DNA from: Deltaproteobacteria bacterium Ga0077550
Lineage (GTDB): Bacteria > Myxococcota_A > Polyangia > Nannocystales > Nannocystaceae
Reading direction: 5' to 3'
DNA length: 43,740 nt
Assembly (NCBI GenBank): GCA_001464385.1
Contig: LNFB01000107.1
Span: 1-43,740 of the forward strand
The position numbers and the translations under genes were made by a program. Positions within the stretch are counted from its first letter, which is position 1. Each line of letters begins with the position of its first letter. This document shows positions 28,170 through 36,441 of this stretch, piece after piece. Below the pieces are notes generated by a model that worked only from the letters and a program-made list of their open reading frames with translations, was not told the origin of the DNA and searched no databases.

Positions 28170-30782
28170 CTAGATTGCCGCCAGCTGTCCGCGGAGCTCG
28201 GCGAGCTCGGCCTCGGGGCGCCGCAGCGATCGAGCGACGTCGATCGCCTCGCGCAGCTGCGCGCGTGCCGTGGCGACGTCACCCTGCCGGACGCGCTCGG
28301 CCGCCGCGGTGCGCAGGGTCGCCAGGACATCCGGGTGCACGGGGCCGCGCGTGCGTCGGTAGATCGCGAGGGCCTCGTCGAGGGCCGCGTTGGCGGCCTC
28401 GGTTCGCCCGCGCGCGGCCTCGACCTGGCCGATCGCGCTGAGCGACGCGGCCATGCCCGGGTGCTCGACGCCGACGCGTCGACGGATCGCGAGGGCCCGC
28501 CGCGCGTGGGCCTCGGCCTCGTCGAGGCGCCCGACCTCGACGAGGACCAGCGCGAGGTTGTTGGTGAGATCGGCGACCGCGGTCTGATCCTCGCCGAGGC
28601 TGCGCTGCGCCGCCGCGACCGCGCGCTCGAAGCTCGCGACGCAGGGCGCCGCGCCGCGCAGGTAGTAACAGGTGCCTGCGAGGGCGTTGGTGATCTGGGC
28701 GTGGTCCGGGTGCTCCTCGCCCTTGTCGCGGCGGACCAGCGCCTCGACGCGCACGAACGCGGCCTCGGCCTCGGCGTACTGGCCGCCCGCGAAGTGGGCG
28801 ATGCCGACGGCCTCGAGCGCGCGCGCGGTCCGGGGATCGTCGACGCCCCACAGCGCCTCGGCGAGCTCGAGGGCGCGGACGCAGTACGCCTGCGCGAGGG
28901 CGACGTCGCCCTTGTCCGCGAGCACCTTGCACATCGTCTCGCTCGTCTCCGCCTCCTCGGGTCCGCCGTAGCCGACGCGTTGGAGCGCCGCGCCGGCCTG
29001 CCGCGCCCACCCGAGCGCCTCGTCGTAGCGCGACTGGCCCAGGCCCACGACCTTCACGAGGCGGGTCGCGGCGCGCACGTGCACGCGGTCGTGTCCGCTG
29101 GCGATCGCGGAGAGCACCGCGTCCTCGAGGTAGCGGATGCCCTCCGCGTCGTGATCAGCGGCCGCCGCGAGGTCGCCCGCGACGAGCTCGGCCTCGGCGA
29201 CGACCGGGCGATGGCCCGTCCGTCGCGCGCGCTCGACCAGCGCGGGCGCCTCGGCCCAGGTCGCGGCGTAGCGACCGACGCGCCCGCCGATCTCGGCCTG
29301 GGCGATCGCCTGGCGCACCGCGATGACCTCGGCGGCGAGCTCGGGATCCTCGGGCGGCGGGATCGCGGAGAGCAGCGCGTCGGAGTCGGCGCAGCGACCG
29401 AGCTCGGGCAGCGCCGCGGTGGCGTCGACCGCCCGCGAGACCACCTCGGCGTCGGCGGCGACGAAGCGCTCGACGAGCAGCTCCATCGCCCCGAGGCGCT
29501 CGCCGAGGCAGGCCGCGCGTCGATCGAGCAGGGCCTCGGACTGCTCGTGGCGCACGTGGGTCGCCGCGCAGGCGTCCTGGGCCGCGGCGACCCAGCCCCG
29601 CGCGTAGGCGTCGAGGGAGGCGCCGACGCGCACCGCCGTGTCCGGCCCGAGCTGCGGGTGCGCGGCGGTGAAGGCCTCGGTCACCGACGCCGCCCGATCG
29701 CGATCCCAGACCTCGGCGAGCTTGGCCCCCGCGGTGTCGCAGGCAGCGTCGCTCGGCCGCGCGGCAGCGAACGCCGCGGCCGCGGTGAGCAGGGCGCCGC
29801 CGGCGAGCACGATCGCGAGGGGCGAACGACGCGGCGCGAACTCGGCGAGCAGCGGCGCCATGCTGGGGAAGCGGGCCGCCGGATCCGGCGCGAGGCCGCG
29901 CTCGATCGCCCGCCGCCAGCGCGTCGGGATCGACACGTGCGCGGGGATCGGCCGGCGCTGCCCGGCACAGACCGCGAGCGCCAGGCCGATCCGGTCGCCG
30001 CCGGAGAACGGCCGCTCGCCACACAGTCCCTCCCACAGGGCGACGCAGAAGCTGAACTGGTCGGCGCGCGGATCCACCTCGTCGCCACGGTGCTGCTCCG
30101 GGGCCATGTATGCGGGCGTGCCGGCCATGGCGCCGGTCCGCGTGATGCGACTGTCGACGCGCGACGATCGCTCCGAGCTCTCGATCGACGCCGGCGTCGC
30201 GGCCTCGAGCTCGAGCGCGGGGGATCCCGCGGTGCGGGCGAGACCGAAGTCGAGGACGCGCACGCGGCCGTCGTCGCCGATCATCACGTTGTCGGGCTTG
30301 AAGTCGCGGTGCATCAGGCCGGCGTCGTGCGCTGCCCGCAGGCCCGCGCCCGCCTGCAGGAACACGTCGACGATCTCGCGTGGGGTTCGCTTGCTCGCCT
30401 GCAGCCAGCGCCCCAGCGTGACGCCGTGGACGAATTCCATCGCCACGAACACGCGCTGGGCCCAGGTGCCCACGTCGTGGACGGCGACGACGTTGGGGTG
30501 GGTGAGTCGAGCGAGGGCCTGGGCCTCGCGGAGCAGGCGCGCGCGACCGAGGCTGCTCGCGTCGGCCTCGGCGTCGGGTTGCAGCAGCTTGATCGCGACC
30601 TTGCGATCCAGCTCGGGATCGTAGGCCGCGTACACGACACCCATGCCGCCTGCGCCGATGCGCTCGAGCACGACGTAGCGGGCGATCGCGGTGCCCAGAT
30701 CGACCGGCGGTGGCGCGCCGACGGGCAGGAAGTCCTCGCCGACGGTCGGCGGCGGCCGGGCCTGGGTCGTGCCATCCACCAT
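28170..30782 (-). CDS. Transmembrane Ser/Thr protein kinase with C-terminal TPR repeats
   Basis: 870 residues. Kinase domain ~35-315: GAGGMGVV loop, VAIK lysine 65, HRDFKPDN (Asp 160), DFG 178-180, GTPAYMAPEQ. An insert of Ser/Thr/Glu residues (~188-215) precedes the activation loop end. One membrane segment lies at ~321-341. The rest is a long helical region with tetratricopeptide repeats in the last ~300 residues (ALEAVGIAHFAGGQYAEAEAAFVRVEAL; NLALVLVEVGRLDEAEAHARRALAI). This is the common myxobacterial kinase-TPR architecture; the TPR part would face the periplasm. Substrates are unknown and it appears to be monocistronic. Confidence 0.94.
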   Translation of the reverse strand: MVDGTTQARPPPTVGEDFLPVGAPPPVDLGTAIARYVVLERIGAGGMGVVYAAYDPELDRKVAIKLLQPDAEADASSLGRARLLREAQALARLTHPNVVAVHDVGTWAQRVFVAMEFVHGVTLGRWLQASKRTPREIVDVFLQAGAGLRAAHDAGLMHRDFKPDNVMIGDDGRVRVLDFGLARTAGSPALELEAATPASIESSERSSRVDSRITRTGAMAGTPAYMAPEQHRGDEVDPRADQFSFCVALWEGLCGERPFSGGDRIGLALAVCAGQRRPIPAHVSIPTRWRRAIERGLAPDPAARFPSMAPLLAEFAPRRSPLAIVLAGGALLTAAAAFAAARPSDAACDTAGAKLAEVWDRDRAASVTEAFTAAHPQLGPDTAVRVGASLDAYARGWVAAAQDACAATHVRHEQSEALLDRRAACLGERLGAMELLVERFVAADAEVVSRAVDATAALPELGRCADSDALLSAIPPPEDPELAAEVIAVRQAIAQAEIGGRVGRYAATWAEAPALVERARRTGHRPVVAEAELVAGDLAAAADHDAEGIRYLEDAVLSAIASGHDRVHVRAATRLVKVVGLGQSRYDEALGWARQAGAALQRVGYGGPEEAETSETMCKVLADKGDVALAQAYCVRALELAEALWGVDDPRTARALEAVGIAHFAGGQYAEAEAAFVRVEALVRRDKGEEHPDHAQITNALAGTCYYLRGAAPCVASFERAVAAAQRSLGEDQTAVADLTNNLALVLVEVGRLDEAEAHARRALAIRRRVGVEHPGMAASLSAIGQVEAARGRTEAANAALDEALAIYRRTRGPVHPDVLATLRTAAAERVRQGDVATARAQLREAIDVARSLRRPEAELAELRGQLAAI

Positions 30783-30871
30783 CGGCGCTCCCTCGAAGTG
30801 TACGCCCGCGTCGAGGGGCCTCGATGACCCCTCGATTTCATCGGTTCACCATGGTCCGCGGCGTGGCGCAG

Positions 30872-30890
30872 GGGGCCCGGGGTGGGCCCC
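30872..30890 (-). terminator. Hairpin after the GH43 lipoprotein gene
   Basis: GGGGCCC (30872-30878) pairs with GGGCCCC (30884-30890) around a five-base loop. It lies 12 bases beyond the GH43 stop codon on the minus strand. Confidence 0.45.
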
Positions 30891-30902
30891 TCTGGGGCTG
30901 GA

Positions 30903-32498
30903 TCAGCCCCCCGGTGGATCGCCCGGCCACGGCTGCAGGGTGCGGCTCGGGGTGCCGTCGTGGATCCGTGGCCAACCGTCGACGTAGTCGATCCGATCGA
31001 CGAGCACGTGGCGACCGGCCCCGCCGTCGTGCGTGCCGTCGCCGGCATTGGGCCACGCGTGGTAGACGAAGTAGTCGATCCCCGCCACGACGACGACGCT
31101 GCCGTGACCCGGCCCGACCCATCGCTCGTTGTTCGCGAGGATCGGCGCGCCGTGCTTCTCGTAGGGGCCGAGCACTGATGGCGCGCGCGCGACACCCGTG
31201 CGGTAGCGGTGGTCGTAGACGTTGCCGCTGTAGAACATCAGCCACTGGCCGTCGCGCGCGATGATCCACGGCGCTTCGACGACGCCGCCCTCCCACGTGC
31301 CGGGATCGTTGACGAGCAGCTGGGTCGCCGCGCTGCCCGGCGCGAAGCCGAGGCCGTCGGCAGTGAGCTCCCGGGCGAGGATCGGCGTCGGCGCGCCCAC
31401 CGAGTTGCCGTCGATCTTGTAGACGAGGTACGGCGTCGACCCGTCGACGACGAGGGTCGCGTCGATGACCCCCTGGCCGTGCTCGACCAGCGGGCCTGCG
31501 GACTCGCCCCACGGCCCGCCGAGGTCCGCGGCCGTCGCGGCCCCGATGCACAGCTGGTTGTTCGCGTTGACGCTGGTGAAGTAGGCGATGAGCCCGTCGC
31601 CGAGGCGGTGCAGCTCCGGCGCCCAGTTGCGCCCGCCGTTCGCCGCCCAGCTCGGCTTGCCGTTCGGCAGGATCGCGGCGCCGAGATCGGCCCAGCGCAC
31701 GAGGTCACGCGAGGTGCGGATCGGGAAGCTGCCGCCGGTGCAGACCATCGCCCACGGCGACGCGGGATCGTCGGTCGCGGTCACCCCGGGATCGGGGCAG
31801 TCGAAGCCGACCACGGGGTTCCGGTACGGCGGCTTCGGGCCGGGCAGGCCGACGGGCGCCGCGAGGGTCGTCAACGCGGAGGTCGGCACGGGCGCCTCGG
31901 GGAGCGCGGGGCTCGACCACAGCAGGCGGATCGACGCCTCGATGTCCGCCTCGAAGTACTCGACGACGATGGGCGTCGCGACCCCGCCGACGAGCTCGAT
32001 CGTCGCCTCGTTGCGGGTGACGTAGTGCGGGACCCAGTCGTCGATCACGAGCGTGTCGCCGACGCGCACGCGGATGCCGTCGTCGGCCTCGGTGACGAGG
32101 GTGTAGGACGCGGTCGCGGGCGCGGTGATCCAACCCGAGTAGCGGATCGAGAACCGGTCGATCCCGAGGCTGGCGTCGGGCGCATCGAGGCCCCACACCG
32201 CGTCGATGCCGGGCTCGACGCGGGCGAGCACGGCGTCGTGGTAGTCGTCGAAGTACTCCGCGAACAGGCCGGGGACCGGCTCGGGCGGTGGTTCGGGGGG
32301 CGGACCGGTGTCGTCGGTGGTCTCGGCGCTCGCGTCCGCGGCGGCGGTCGTGTCGGGATCGCCGGAGGAACCGGAGTCGGCGGCGGTGGCGTCGACGGAC
32401 GTCGGCGTCCCGGAGCTGTCGTCGCCATCCAACTCGGGCGCGGCGCCACAGCCGGCGACGAGGACCACGATCACGCGCGTCGCTGCAGGTCCCGGCAT
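30903..32498 (-). CDS. Lipoprotein with PA14 and glycoside hydrolase family 43-like domains
   Basis: 531 residues. Lipobox VAGC (Cys 17), then a Thr/Ser/Asp-rich spacer. A PA14-type domain follows at ~60-190 (GLFAEYFDDYHD, RFSIRYSGWITAPATASYTLVTEADDGIRVRVGD), a carbohydrate-binding beta barrel. The C-terminal five-bladed propeller of GH43 type (~210-515) has the expected early Asp in NPVVGFDCPDPGV, SRDLVRW, EAPWII and GPGHGSV blocks. GH43 enzymes cleave arabinose, xylose or related linkages; the substrate cannot be deduced. It is probably displayed on the cell surface. The start is the ATG at 32498, just before the signal peptide. Confidence 0.85.
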   Translation of the reverse strand: MPGPAATRVIVVLVAGCGAAPELDGDDSSGTPTSVDATAADSGSSGDPDTTAAADASAETTDDTGPPPEPPPEPVPGLFAEYFDDYHDAVLARVEPGIDAVWGLDAPDASLGIDRFSIRYSGWITAPATASYTLVTEADDGIRVRVGDTLVIDDWVPHYVTRNEATIELVGGVATPIVVEYFEADIEASIRLLWSSPALPEAPVPTSALTTLAAPVGLPGPKPPYRNPVVGFDCPDPGVTATDDPASPWAMVCTGGSFPIRTSRDLVRWADLGAAILPNGKPSWAANGGRNWAPELHRLGDGLIAYFTSVNANNQLCIGAATAADLGGPWGESAGPLVEHGQGVIDATLVVDGSTPYLVYKIDGNSVGAPTPILARELTADGLGFAPGSAATQLLVNDPGTWEGGVVEAPWIIARDGQWLMFYSGNVYDHRYRTGVARAPSVLGPYEKHGAPILANNERWVGPGHGSVVVVAGIDYFVYHAWPNAGDGTHDGGAGRHVLVDRIDYVDGWPRIHDGTPSRTLQPWPGDPPGG

Positions 32499-32560
32499 CC
32501 CTCGGACGTTGGGCCACGCGCGTGCGGCCGGCAATCCGCAATTCGCTGCACGGAGCCGGG

Positions 32561-33679
32561 CTATAGCCCCGAGTCCTCGCACACCGCCTGCAGCACCCCG
32601 AGCAGGTCGGCGATCTGCGGCACGAGCTCTTCGGTCGGGCTGCAGATGTTGCCCGCGTGGATGTGATCGACCAGGCCCATGCCGCTGTAGTGCTGCATGA
32701 ACGTCAGGATCCGCTCGCCGTACTCGGCGCCCTCGCCGTCGGAGAGCCCGGGCGCGGGCATCCACGGGTCGCACGCGTTCTCGGAGTCGGCGAGCAGCGC
32801 GAGCACGCCGGTGGCCTCCGGCGGCTTGATCGCGGCCAGCCGATCGAACCACGCCGTCGGCTCGCCCTCGGAGCCGGTGCGGTTCGGTGACTCGCTGGGG
32901 TCGTCGCTGTCGTTGTCGTCGTCCTCGTCGGTGAGCAGCAGGACGAGCAGCGCCGCGTCCTCGCGCAGGAACCCCTCGTTGCAGGCGCCCGGCGCCGCGA
33001 GTTCGGGGGACAGCGCCGCGAGCACGGTGTCGAGCTGCTTCTCGTCGGTGTCGTAGTCCTGGCCGACCGCGAACAGGCAGCCGATCGCGGCGAGGTCATC
33101 GGACTCGTCGAGGTACGGCGGGTGGGCGTCGTCGCCGAAGCACGACGCGCCGCCGAGCAGCGCGCCGCTCTTGGACAGGGCGCCGCGGACCTGACACTCC
33201 GGCGTCTGGAAGTCGGGCGCGACCTCCGTCGTCGTCACCCCGATGTGGTAGCTGCACGGCCCCGTCAGCACCGTGTCGAGCAGGTCGGTGAACTGCGCGA
33301 GCGCCGGGATGAACGCCCCGAACTCCTCGCTCATGCTCCCCGAGTTGTCGATGAGCACGAGGATGTCGACCTTGTTGCACAGCCCGATCGCCTGCCCGCA
33401 CGCGAGGCCGGTCGTGGTGGTGTCGGAGGCGGCGCTGGTCGACGACGACGACGACGTCGCGGGATCGACCGTCGTGGTCGTCGTGGGATCCGTGGTCGAC
33501 GTCGTGCTCGGCGCAGGCGAGGAGGTCGAGGTCTCGGCGGCCCCCGCCGCGCACGTGCCCGCCGCGTCGCAGAACTGCCCCGCGTCGCAGTGCGTGTCGT
33601 CGCTGCAGGGCAGACCGAGCGTGCTCGGCACCTTGCACGCGGTGAGCACGAACACGCAGGCGAGGGGCCCGAGGCGCAT
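32561..33679 (-). CDS. Lipoprotein with von Willebrand factor A-like domain
   Basis: 372 residues. Signal peptide with lipobox LTAC (Cys 15); a Cys module CSDDTHCDAGQFC; then a ~45-residue Ser/Thr/Asp linker typical of surface lipoproteins here. A VWA-like domain runs from ~103 with the metal-ion site D-x-S-x-S (DNSGSMS, 111-117) and a later acidic loop DEDDDNDSDD. Several Cys pairs suggest disulfides. VWA domains mediate metal-dependent protein binding; the partner is unknown. It is downstream of the tRNA-Arg gene on the same strand and upstream of the GH43 lipoprotein. Confidence 0.85.
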   Translation of the reverse strand: MRLGPLACVFVLTACKVPSTLGLPCSDDTHCDAGQFCDAAGTCAAGAAETSTSSPAPSTTSTTDPTTTTTVDPATSSSSSTSAASDTTTTGLACGQAIGLCNKVDILVLIDNSGSMSEEFGAFIPALAQFTDLLDTVLTGPCSYHIGVTTTEVAPDFQTPECQVRGALSKSGALLGGASCFGDDAHPPYLDESDDLAAIGCLFAVGQDYDTDEKQLDTVLAALSPELAAPGACNEGFLREDAALLVLLLTDEDDDNDSDDPSESPNRTGSEGEPTAWFDRLAAIKPPEATGVLALLADSENACDPWMPAPGLSDGEGAEYGERILTFMQHYSGMGLVDHIHAGNICSPTEELVPQIADLLGVLQAVCEDSGL

Positions 33680-33714
33680 GGTGGGGATGGTAGCGCAGCG
33701 ACCGATGCGCCGGG

Positions 33715-33788
33715 CGCCCGCGGCAGGAATCGAACCTGCGGCCTACGGTTTAGGAAACCGTCGCTCTATCCGACTGAGCTACGCGAGC
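33715..33788 (-). tRNA. tRNA-Arg (CCT)
   Basis: On the minus strand the acceptor GCTCGCG/CGCGGGC pairs with one T-G wobble. D stem GCTC/GAGC; anticodon stem ACGGT/ACCGT with loop TTCCTAA (anticodon CCT, reading AGG); T arm GCAGG-TTCGATT-CCTGC; discriminator G. No encoded CCA. A TAGGTT at 33804-33799 could be its -10 box. Confidence 0.96.
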
Positions 33789-33830
33789 GAGCCGCCGGAA
33801 CCTAGCAGACCGACGACCGACGCGACAGCC

Positions 33831-34490
33831 TCAAGGCTCGGCGCCCCACCACGCGGCGTCGTCGAGCGCTCCGGCCACGAGCACCTCGCCGGGGTTGGCG
33901 AGGTGGGCGCGGAACACGAGGACCCAGCGGCGCATGAGGTCGACGTCCTCGCGGACGCGGTACTCGGTGTCGAGGCCGAGGACCAGGGCGTCGGGATCGT
34001 GGGGCTGGAGGCGATCGTGGGCGCGCAGGGGCGGGTGGGCGGCCTCCCACGCGGCGAGCTGCTCGCGGCCCAGCGCGGCGGCCTCGTCGATCGCCCGCGC
34101 CGCCCAGCCCTCGAGATCGTCGGCCCAGGGATCGACCGCGCCGGTCGCCGGGTCGAGGCGCACGATGGCGTGGCGATGGATCCCGAATTGCCGGCCGAAG
34201 ATGTCCTCGGCGAAGAGCCAGATCATCGTGGCGTGGCGGTACGGCGCGCGCCACAGCGTCAGCGAGTTCCACTCACCGCAGCCGCGGACCTGCGCGACCG
34301 TGACGGAAGGGCGCACGCACAGCGCGCCCCCGAGCGTGCGGAATCCATCGCGCAGGTGGAGCAGCGCCTCGAGCTCCACGACGCGCTCGCGCGTGGCGGT
34401 GATCGGCACCTCGCGCAGACGCGAGGGAACTCGCGAGTGGGCCGGGCCGGCCTGGGTCAGCAGCTCTGCGAGCGCACGGCGACGGGCCAT
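33831..34490 (-). CDS. SUKH / SMI1-KNR4-like protein
   Basis: 219 residues, no signal or membrane segment. The central region (GFRTLGGALCVRPSV...GCGEWNSLTLW...MIWLFAEDIFGRQFGIHRHAIVRLDPATG) resembles the SUKH fold: a short helix with G-A-L, then a W, then a F-A-E-D-x-F-G-x-x-F block. Many bacterial SUKH proteins are immunity proteins against contact-dependent or type VI toxins, but housekeeping members exist. No toxin gene is adjacent, so an immunity role is only a guess. Divergent from the MYXO-CTERM gene. Confidence 0.6.
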   Translation of the reverse strand: MARRRALAELLTQAGPAHSRVPSRLREVPITATRERVVELEALLHLRDGFRTLGGALCVRPSVTVAQVRGCGEWNSLTLWRAPYRHATMIWLFAEDIFGRQFGIHRHAIVRLDPATGAVDPWADDLEGWAARAIDEAAALGREQLAAWEAAHPPLRAHDRLQPHDPDALVLGLDTEYRVREDVDLMRRWVLVFRAHLANPGEVLVAGALDDAAWWGAEP

Positions 34491-34596
34491 CGTGGGCGAG
34501 GATACTCCGTCACCGCGCGGTTGCTTCCCCGTGGCGTGAAATCGCGCGGCGCGGTCGACGGATCACGCGGGGCCCGACGCTGATAGGCTCTCGGAC

Positions 34597-36441
34597 ATGC
34601 TTCGTCGCGTCCTTCCCATTGGTCTGCTCTGTGCGATCGCGCTGCCCGCATCCGCCAGTGATCTGCGCTTCAACGCCACCGCCGCCGGCAACGTGGTCGC
34701 GACCGGCAACACGCTCGGCCTCGCCAAGCAGGTCAACGCGAACGGGCCCGGCACCGAGGACTCGATCGGCACCTTCATCACGCTCGACGGCAGCCTCGCC
34801 GACACCCACCCGGTCAACCTCGCCAACCCGTGGCCGAGCAACACGACCGAGGACTGGGCGCTCAACGGCTCGACGGCCGACCTCGTGCTGCCGGACGACG
34901 CCGAGGTGCTCTACGCCGAGCTGGTGTGGGGCGGCAGCACCTACTACGGCGCCGAGGACGTGCGGCCGTTCCTCGACGACGCGGTGATCTTCGACTTCGG
35001 CGGCGACACCGTCTCGGTCAACCCCGACGCCGCCACCGGCCTCGACGTCGACGAGATGTCGGCCCAGGGCTTCTTCGTCCGCTACTACATGCGGACGGCC
35101 GACGTCACCGAGTTCGTCGCCGGCCACGGCGCGGGCACGTACTCGCTGGGCGGCGTGCCCGCGACGCAGGACACCAACATCAACTCCCTGAACGCCGCGG
35201 GCTGGACGCTGGTCGTCGCCTACCGCGACAGCGCGCAGCCGATCCGCAACCTCACCGTGTTCGTCGGCGGGTCGTTCGTCGACGAGGAGTCGACCGAGGA
35301 CTATTCGTTCGCCGGGTTCTGCACCCCGCCGATGGGGCCCTTCGACGGATCCGCGGTGATCAGCGCCATCGAGGGCGACGCCGATCTGGTCGGCGACGGC
35401 CTCGCGATCGCGCAGACCGACGCCGGCCCGTTCGTCGATCTGAGCGGGCCCAACAACCCCGAGAACAACTTCTTCGCCTCGCAGATCAACGGGACCGACG
35501 GCCAGATCGACGCGAGCGGCAGCTTCGGCGACGTGAACCACGACGCCGTCCTCGGCGTGAACACGTCCGGCGGGCGCCAGGGCTGGGACATCACCCATCT
35601 GCCGTTGTCCTCGGGCGACGGCCAGCTGGACAACGGCCAGACCGAGGCGGTGCTCCGCACGCAGACCACCGGCGACTCGTACGTGCCCACCGCGGTCGCC
35701 TTCGCGATCGGCGTCAACGCGCCGGACTTCTCCGGGCGCAACACGCTGGTGGGCGTCGAGCCCGGCGAGATCACGATCGACGCGACCGCCGACATCTCGA
35801 TCTCGATGACCAACAGCGGCCTGGTGAACGCGGACGCGGTCACCTTGACCGCGCCGCTGCCCGAGGGCCTCGAGCTCGACGCCTTCACGATCGACGGCGC
35901 CGCCGGCGACATCGACGGCAACCCGGTCGCGGCCGCCGATCTGAACACCGGCGTCGCGATCGGCACCGTCGGCCCCGACGAGACCCGCGAGATCATCATC
36001 ACGGTGCGGGCCGCGGACGCGCCCGCGGACGGCGAGGGCTGGGAGGTTGCGCCGCAGTGGAACTACAGCTACGTCAGCTGCGTCGGGCAGGATCCGCTCG
36101 AGGAGCCCTACGTCGCCGTGCCGGTGCAGATCGACTACGTCGAGCCGCCGGCGGACACCAGCGGCGGCGCGGACTCGACGACCGGCGACACCGCGGCCGA
36201 CACCACCGCGGACGCCGGCGACTCCGACAGCAACTCGGCGAGCGCCAGCGACAGCGACGCGAGCGCGAGCGCCTCGGACACCGACAGCGCCAGCGCGGGC
36301 GACAGCAGCGGCAGTGCGGGTGCCACCGGAGGGGCGGGCAGTGACGACGGCTGCGGCTGCACCGAGGGCGGATCGAACGGCGCGCGCGGCTGGCTCGGCC
36401 TCGGGCTGCTCGCGTTCCTCGGCCGTCGGCGTCGCCGCTAG
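34597..36441 (+). CDS. MYXO-CTERM surface protein with DUF11-like repeat domain
   Basis: 614 residues. The signal peptide ends near residue 21 (ALPASAS). A long beta-rich region follows with many Asp/Asn/Gly turns; at ~385-500 there is a DUF11-like immunoglobulin-type segment (ADISISMTNSGLVNADAVTLTAPLPEGLELDAFTI). Then come a Ser/Asp/Thr-rich stalk (DSDSNSASASDSDAS) and a MYXO-CTERM tail: DDGCGC, ~15 hydrophobic residues, then a basic cluster GRRRRR. That tail is the myxobacterial sorting signal that leads to processing and surface attachment. The substrate or ligand is unknown. Its stop overlaps the convergent gene by four bases. Confidence 0.88.
   Translation: MLRRVLPIGLLCAIALPASASDLRFNATAAGNVVATGNTLGLAKQVNANGPGTEDSIGTFITLDGSLADTHPVNLANPWPSNTTEDWALNGSTADLVLPDDAEVLYAELVWGGSTYYGAEDVRPFLDDAVIFDFGGDTVSVNPDAATGLDVDEMSAQGFFVRYYMRTADVTEFVAGHGAGTYSLGGVPATQDTNINSLNAAGWTLVVAYRDSAQPIRNLTVFVGGSFVDEESTEDYSFAGFCTPPMGPFDGSAVISAIEGDADLVGDGLAIAQTDAGPFVDLSGPNNPENNFFASQINGTDGQIDASGSFGDVNHDAVLGVNTSGGRQGWDITHLPLSSGDGQLDNGQTEAVLRTQTTGDSYVPTAVAFAIGVNAPDFSGRNTLVGVEPGEITIDATADISISMTNSGLVNADAVTLTAPLPEGLELDAFTIDGAAGDIDGNPVAAADLNTGVAIGTVGPDETREIIITVRAADAPADGEGWEVAPQWNYSYVSCVGQDPLEEPYVAVPVQIDYVEPPADTSGGADSTTGDTAADTTADAGDSDSNSASASDSDASASASDTDSASAGDSSGSAGATGGAGSDDGCGCTEGGSNGARGWLGLGLLAFLGRRRRR

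Noticed and set aside
28335..30827. 830-residue plus-strand open frame across the TPR kinase
   Set aside because: Antisense shadow; the composition is Arg/Gly/Ala/Leu with no recognisable motif.
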